From Micromonospora parathelypteridis (lineage in GTDB: Bacteria; Actinomycetota; Actinomycetes; Mycobacteriales; Micromonosporaceae), in contig NZ_JACHDP010000001.1 of the NCBI RefSeq assembly GCF_014201145.1, forward strand, positions 4,774,001 through 4,838,000: a DNA stretch of 64,000 nt, given 5' to 3'. Below, in pieces: positions 59,989 to 64,000 of this stretch (the first letter of the stretch is position 1; each line of letters starts with the position of its first letter). The notes under the pieces were generated by a model. The model ran no database searches. It saw nothing but the letters and a program-made list of their open reading frames with translations, and was not told where the DNA came from. The position numbers and the translations under genes are program-made.

Positions 59989-62883
59989 ATGTCGGGGGAT
60001 GGTGTGACGACAAGCAGGTCACGAAGCAAGGCCAACGCGAGCGCTGGGCTGAAGATCGAGCGCGTGTGGACGACCGAGGGGGTCCACCCGTACGACGAGG
60101 TCACGTGGGAACGCCGTGACGTCGTGATGACGAACTGGCGGGACGGCTCGATCAACTTCGAGCAGCGGGGGGTCGAGTTCCCGGAGTCGTGGAGCGTCAA
60201 CGCGGCCAACATCGTCACCACGAAGTACTTCCGGGGCGCGGTGGGGACCCCGGAGCGGGAGTGGTCGCTCAAGCAGTTGATCGACCGGGTGGTCAGCACC
60301 TACCGCACCGCGGGCGAGGAGTACGGCTACTTCGCCAGCCCGGCGGACGCCGAGATCTTCGGGCACGAGCTGACCTGGATGCTGCTGAACCAGGTGTTCA
60401 GCTTCAACTCGCCGGTCTGGTTCAACGTCGGCACGCCGTCGCCGCAGCAGGTCAGCGCCTGCTTCATCCTGGCCGTCGACGACTCGATGGACTCGATCCT
60501 CGACTGGTACAAGGAGGAGGGGCTGATCTTCAAGGGCGGCTCCGGCTCCGGGGTCAACCTGTCGCGGATCCGCTCGTCCCGTGAGCTGCTCTCCTCCGGC
60601 GGCACCGCCTCCGGCCCGGTCAGCTTCATGCGCGGCGCGGACGCCTCGGCCGGCACCATCAAGTCCGGTGGGGCGACCCGCCGGGCGGCCAAGATGGTCA
60701 TCCTCGACGTGGACCACCCGGACATCGAGGAGTTCGTGGTCACGAAGGCGCGCGAGGAGCACAAGATCCGTGCGCTGCGCGACGCCGGCTTCGACATGGA
60801 CCTCGGCGGCTCCGACATCGTCAGCGTGCAGTACCAGAACGCCAACAACTCGGTCCGGGTCTCGGACGAGTTCATGTCGGCGGTGGAGAACGGCGGCGGC
60901 TTCGACCTGCGCGGCCGGCTGGACGGCTCGGTGATCGACACCGTCGACGCCAAGAAGCTGTTCCGCACCATCTCCCAGGCCGCCTGGGAGTGCGCCGACC
61001 CGGGCCTGCAGTACGACGACACGATCAACGACTGGCACACCTGCCCGGAGACCGGGCGGATCACCGCGTCGAACCCGTGCTCGGAGTACCTGCACCTGGA
61101 TAACTCCTCGTGCAACCTGGCGTCGCTCAACCTGATGAAGTTCCTCCGCGCCGACGGTGGCTTCGAGGTGGAGAAGTTCGTCAAGTCCGTCGAGTTCGTC
61201 ATCACCGCGATGGACATCTCGATCTGCTTCGCCGACTTCCCGACCGAGAAGATCGGCGAGACCTCCCGCGCCTACCGGCAGCTCGGCATCGGCTACGCCA
61301 ACCTCGGCGCCCTGCTGATGGCCACCGGCCTGCCGTACGACTCGGAGCAGGGCCGTTCGGTCGCCGCGTCGATCACGTCCCTGATGACCGGCACCGCCTA
61401 CCGTCGCTCCGCCGAGTTGGCTGGCGTCGTCGGCGCGTACGAGGGCTACGCCCGCAACGCCGAGCCGCACAAGCGGGTCATGCGCAAGCACGCGGCGGCC
61501 AACGACGAGATCAAGCCGACCAGCCCGGTGGCCACCGCGATCGTCCGCGAGGCGACCAAGCAGTGGACCCAGGGCAACAAGATCGGTGACAAGTTCGGCT
61601 GGCGTAACGCGCAGGCGAGCGTCCTCGCCCCGACCGGCACGATCGGCTTCATGATGGACTGCGACACGACCGGCGTGGAGCCGGACCTGGCGCTGGTCAA
61701 GTTCAAGAAGCTGGTCGGCGGCGGCTCGATGCAGATCGTCAACCAGACGGTTCCGCGCGCCCTGCGCAGCCTCGGCTACCCCGAGGAGCAGGTCGAGGCG
61801 ATCGTCGAGCACATCGCCGACCACGGCCACGTGGTGGACGCCCCCGGCCTCAAGCCGGAGCACTACCCGGTCTTCGACTGCGCCATGGGGGAGCGGACGA
61901 TCGCCCCGATGGGGCACGTGCGGATGATGGCGGCCATCCAGCCGTTCGTCTCCGGCGCCATCTCCAAGACGGTCAACATGCCGGAGGCGGCCACCGTCGA
62001 GGACGTCGAGAAGATCTACTTCGAGGGCTGGAAGCTCGGCCTCAAGGCGCTGGCGATCTACCGGGACAACTGCAAGGTCGGCCAGCCGCTCTCGGTGGCC
62101 AAGTCCAACAAGGCCACCGAGCCGGCCGCCGTCGAGACCGCCCCGGCCGCGCCGGCCGCGGTGGAGAAGGTCATCGAGTACCGGCCGGTGCGCAAGCGCC
62201 TGCCGAAGAAGCGCCCGTCGGAGACGGTCAGCTTCTCCGTCGGAGGCGCCGAGGGCTACCTGACCGCGTCGTCCTACCCGGACGACGGCCTCGGTGAGGT
62301 CTTCCTCAAGATGTCCAAGCAGGGCTCGACCCTGGCCGGGGTGATGGACGCCTTCTCGGTGGCCATCAGCATCGGCCTGCAGTACGGCGTGCCGCTGGAG
62401 ACGTTCGTCAGCAAGTTCACCAACATGCGCTTCGAGCCGGCCGGTATGACCGACGACCCGGACGTGCGGATGGCGGCCTCGGTGATGGACTACATCTTCC
62501 GTCGCCTGGCGCTGGACTTCCTGCCCTACGAGCGCCGTGCCGAGCTGGGCATCTTCACCGCGTCCGAGCGGGCCGCCCAGCTGCGGGCCGAGGCCGACGC
62601 GGAAGCCGCAGCGGTCACCGGTGTGGAGCTCACCGCGATGGCGTCCTCGGCACCGGTGGAGGCCCCGGCGAAGCCGGAGGCCGTCGCGCAGCCGGCCCAG
62701 GAGATGGCCGACGTGGCCGCCGCCAAGCCGGCTCCGAGCGTGGGTTCCAGCACCGAGTTGCTGGAGGCCGTGATCGGCAAGGCCGCCGACGCACCGCTCT
62801 GCTTCACCTGCGGTACGAAGATGCGCCCCGCCGGTAGCTGCTACGTCTGCGAGGGCTGCGGCTCCACCAGCGGCTGCAGCTGA
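59989..62883 (+). CDS. nrdJ: Vitamin B12-dependent ribonucleotide reductase (class II)
   Basis: The 964-residue enzyme reduces ribonucleotides with adenosylcobalamin and so needs no oxygen and no second subunit. Visible are SACFILAVDDS (one redox Cys), the thiyl-radical Cys region NPCSEYLHLDNSSCNLASL, GTIGFMMDCDTTG and a C-terminal Cys-rich tail (CFTCG ... CYVCEGCG) that serves for rereduction or zinc binding. An Ala/Pro linker precedes the tail. The ATG at 59989 is chosen over the open upstream frame, which is a shadow of nrdR. Confidence 0.95.
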   Translation: MSGDGVTTSRSRSKANASAGLKIERVWTTEGVHPYDEVTWERRDVVMTNWRDGSINFEQRGVEFPESWSVNAANIVTTKYFRGAVGTPEREWSLKQLIDRVVSTYRTAGEEYGYFASPADAEIFGHELTWMLLNQVFSFNSPVWFNVGTPSPQQVSACFILAVDDSMDSILDWYKEEGLIFKGGSGSGVNLSRIRSSRELLSSGGTASGPVSFMRGADASAGTIKSGGATRRAAKMVILDVDHPDIEEFVVTKAREEHKIRALRDAGFDMDLGGSDIVSVQYQNANNSVRVSDEFMSAVENGGGFDLRGRLDGSVIDTVDAKKLFRTISQAAWECADPGLQYDDTINDWHTCPETGRITASNPCSEYLHLDNSSCNLASLNLMKFLRADGGFEVEKFVKSVEFVITAMDISICFADFPTEKIGETSRAYRQLGIGYANLGALLMATGLPYDSEQGRSVAASITSLMTGTAYRRSAELAGVVGAYEGYARNAEPHKRVMRKHAAANDEIKPTSPVATAIVREATKQWTQGNKIGDKFGWRNAQASVLAPTGTIGFMMDCDTTGVEPDLALVKFKKLVGGGSMQIVNQTVPRALRSLGYPEEQVEAIVEHIADHGHVVDAPGLKPEHYPVFDCAMGERTIAPMGHVRMMAAIQPFVSGAISKTVNMPEAATVEDVEKIYFEGWKLGLKALAIYRDNCKVGQPLSVAKSNKATEPAAVETAPAAPAAVEKVIEYRPVRKRLPKKRPSETVSFSVGGAEGYLTASSYPDDGLGEVFLKMSKQGSTLAGVMDAFSVAISIGLQYGVPLETFVSKFTNMRFEPAGMTDDPDVRMAASVMDYIFRRLALDFLPYERRAELGIFTASERAAQLRAEADAEAAAVTGVELTAMASSAPVEAPAKPEAVAQPAQEMADVAAAKPAPSVGSSTELLEAVIGKAADAPLCFTCGTKMRPAGSCYVCEGCGSTSGCS

Positions 62884-62897
62884 CGTACGCGAAACGC

Positions 62898-62938
62898 GGC
62901 GCTGCCCCGGCTTCCCTCGTGGGAGTCGGGGCAGCGCC
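62898..62938 (+). terminator. Terminator after nrdJ
   Basis: GGCGCTGCCCCG and its exact complement form a 12-bp stem, with a further TCCC/GGGA pairing in the loop. GTTTCC and later GTTTTC follow. It is 14 nt past the nrdJ stop. Confidence 0.75.
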
Positions 62939-62961
62939 GTTTCCAGGTTTTCTCGACGGCT

Positions 62962-63019
62962 CCATGTCGCCGACATTGCGGTATCCCGGGCACGGGATAC
63001 CCCTACATCGGCGACATGG
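62962..63019. repeat. Inverted repeat between nrdJ and folD
   Basis: The arms (27 nt each) pair over 12 outer (CCATGTCGCCGA) and 9 inner (GGTATCCCG) bases, with a 6-nt unpaired part between and a GGCA loop. It lies between convergent genes, directly after the nrdJ terminator, so it is probably not needed for termination of nrdJ. Confidence 0.65.
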
Positions 63020-63059
63020 TGTCGATCATGTCCGCGACGTGACCTGGGTGCCCGCCGGG

Positions 63060-63959
63060 CTACTGGCTCGCGCGCTCGGCGGCGCGCACGGCGTTGCGGA
63101 ACAGCATCGCGACGGTGGTCGGACCGACCCCGCCGACCCGCGGCGTGATGGCGCCGGCGACCTCGGCGCACGCTTCGTCCACGTCCGGGAGGAGGCGCCG
63201 CCCGTCGTAGCGGACGCCGGCGCCGATGACGACGGCGCCCGGCTTGACGTGCTCAGGCTGAACGATCCGGGGTACGCCGGCGGCGGCGACGAGGATGTCG
63301 GCGCGGCGGGTGTAGCGGGTCCAGTCGGGCACACCGGTGTGTACGACGGTGACGGCGGCGTTGGCGGTCGGGCGCTTCTGGGCGAGCAGCATCGCCAGGG
63401 GGCGGCCAAGGGTGGCGCCCCGGCCGAGGATGACGACCTCACGACCGGCGACGGGGATCTCGTAGTACGCGAGGAGGGCTTCGATGCCGGCGGGGGTGCA
63501 CGGCAGCGGGCCGGGCAGGCCGACGGCGAGACGCCCCATGTTCAGCGGATGCATGCCGTCGACGTCCTTGTCCGGGTCGATGGTCTGCAGCGCCGCGTCG
63601 TAGTCCAGATGCCCCGGCACGGGGTACTGCACGAGCAGCCCGTGCACGGCCGGATCGGTGTTGAACCGGGCAATGGCCTGGTGTAGCTCGGCCTGGGTGA
63701 CGGTGGCAGGCAGATGTACGTGTGGGGAGGCGAACCCGAGCGCGGCGGCTTGACGCTGCTTGATGGCGATGTAGCCGGCGCTGGCGTCGTCGTCGCCGAC
63801 GAGGATGGTGGCGAGGCTCGGTGTGATCCCGCGGCTGCGCAGGCGGGCGGCTGCGGCGGCGGTCTCGGCCAGGACCGCCTCGGCGACGGGTGCGCCCGGC
63901 AGGAGCCGGGCCGTGCCCGACGGGGTGTCGTGCTCGACGGATGTGCTGGTAGTGGTCAT
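63060..63959 (-). CDS. folD: Methylene-THF dehydrogenase / methenyl-THF cyclohydrolase FolD
   Basis: The 299-residue bifunctional enzyme links 5,10-methylene- and 10-formyl-tetrahydrofolate. The YxxxK motif is Tyr63-Lys67 (GYIAIKQRQA). VQYPVPGHLD matches the substrate site. PDKDVDGMHPLNMGRL and GRGATLGRPLAMLL match the nucleotide-binding part; the usual Ser of GRSxxVG is Gly here. The N-terminus is about 15 residues longer than the E. coli enzyme, and the protein is more diverged than a typical housekeeping FolD. Its ATG overlaps the stop of an upstream minus-strand frame, which suggests an operon continuing past the window. Confidence 0.88.
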   Translation of the reverse strand: MTTTSTSVEHDTPSGTARLLPGAPVAEAVLAETAAAAARLRSRGITPSLATILVGDDDASAGYIAIKQRQAAALGFASPHVHLPATVTQAELHQAIARFNTDPAVHGLLVQYPVPGHLDYDAALQTIDPDKDVDGMHPLNMGRLAVGLPGPLPCTPAGIEALLAYYEIPVAGREVVILGRGATLGRPLAMLLAQKRPTANAAVTVVHTGVPDWTRYTRRADILVAAAGVPRIVQPEHVKPGAVVIGAGVRYDGRRLLPDVDEACAEVAGAITPRVGGVGPTTVAMLFRNAVRAAERASQ

Positions 63960-64000
63960 GACGGTTCCTCGACGCAGGCGCCCAGGCGGTCGACGCCCGC
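63956..64000 (-). CDS. 3' end of an upstream gene coupled to folD (partial)
   Basis: On the minus strand the last 14 codons (GVDRLGACVEEPS at the end) stop at a TGA that overlaps the folD ATG in the ATGA form usual for coupled genes. Too little is present to name it; it may be a folate or one-carbon enzyme, which is only a guess from the neighbour. Confidence 0.4.
   Translation of the reverse strand, partial: AGVDRLGACVEEPS

Noticed and set aside
60019..63171. Open frame of 1050 codons opposite nrdJ
   Set aside because: Same complement effect; nrdJ is certain.
1..64000. CRISPR array, prophage or rRNA/tRNA genes
   Set aside because: No regular short direct repeats with spacers, no phage structural genes and no recognisable rRNA or tRNA were seen by eye; tRNA absence would need a covariance search to confirm.

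Overview
The window looks like a stretch of chromosome from a Micromonospora-type actinomycete. The base composition is very GC-rich, GTG starts and 4-nt stop/start overlaps are common, and the housekeeping order (DUF3046-recA-recX-rny-gluABCD, miaB ... miaA-dapF-hflX ... lexA / nrdR-nrdJ) is the one known from Micromonosporaceae. I saw no rRNA, tRNA, CRISPR array, intact insertion sequence or prophage.

Layout. 1-2.2 kb: a small minus-strand set (GNAT acetyltransferase, SAM hydroxide adenosyltransferase, CPCC zinc-ribbon protein cut by the window edge) and a divergent lipoprotein. 2.3-7.0 kb: the long helicase Lhr. 7.1-13.9 kb: a conserved hypothetical gene, then a complete Mrp Na+/H+ antiporter operon with MrpA and MrpB fused. 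14-17.5 kb: two overlapping CNNM/CorC-type CBS proteins, preceded by a possible leaderless upstream ORF, and a Spo0M-like protein. 17.7-21 kb: a LysE exporter and a PPOX-GNAT fusion, divergent from a MocR regulator with a shared palindrome in the promoter. 21-24.4 kb: small membrane protein, UdgX, membrane protein, MFS transporter, DUF3046. 24.4-34.2 kb: recA-recX with an SOS box, rny, gluABCD, selD.

34.4-44.5 kb holds the most unusual locus, an FxSxx-COOH (fxs) ribosomal peptide cluster. It contains a 62-aa precursor ending in FNSSI (fxsA), a radical SAM/SPASM maturase fused to an HExxH domain (fxsB), an AAC(3)-fold acetyltransferase, a stand-alone TIR protein, the TIR-like FxsC, and a 1289-aa KGGxGR-ATPase/TIR-like/NB-ARC/TPR protein (FxsT). 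All are on one strand with overlapping or nearly touching ends, so they probably form one operon. It joins a modified-peptide pathway to domains typical of NLR-like and TIR conflict systems. The parts are known families; what the whole does is not known to me.

44.6-64 kb: an alpha/beta hydrolase, miaB, a secreted CBM2-pectate lyase with a LacI-type operator, a DUF349 protein, dioxygenase-like protein-miaA-dapF, malic enzyme, hflX, a signal-peptide/TM protein with a glycine-rich tail, lexA with two SOS boxes, nrdR-nrdJ, and folD with the tail of an upstream gene.

Two features recur at larger scale. Seven long inverted repeats (58-79 nt) sit in gene gaps and include two families with near copies inside this window. 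Several promoters place a -10 box only 6-9 nt before a start codon, which suggests leaderless mRNAs.
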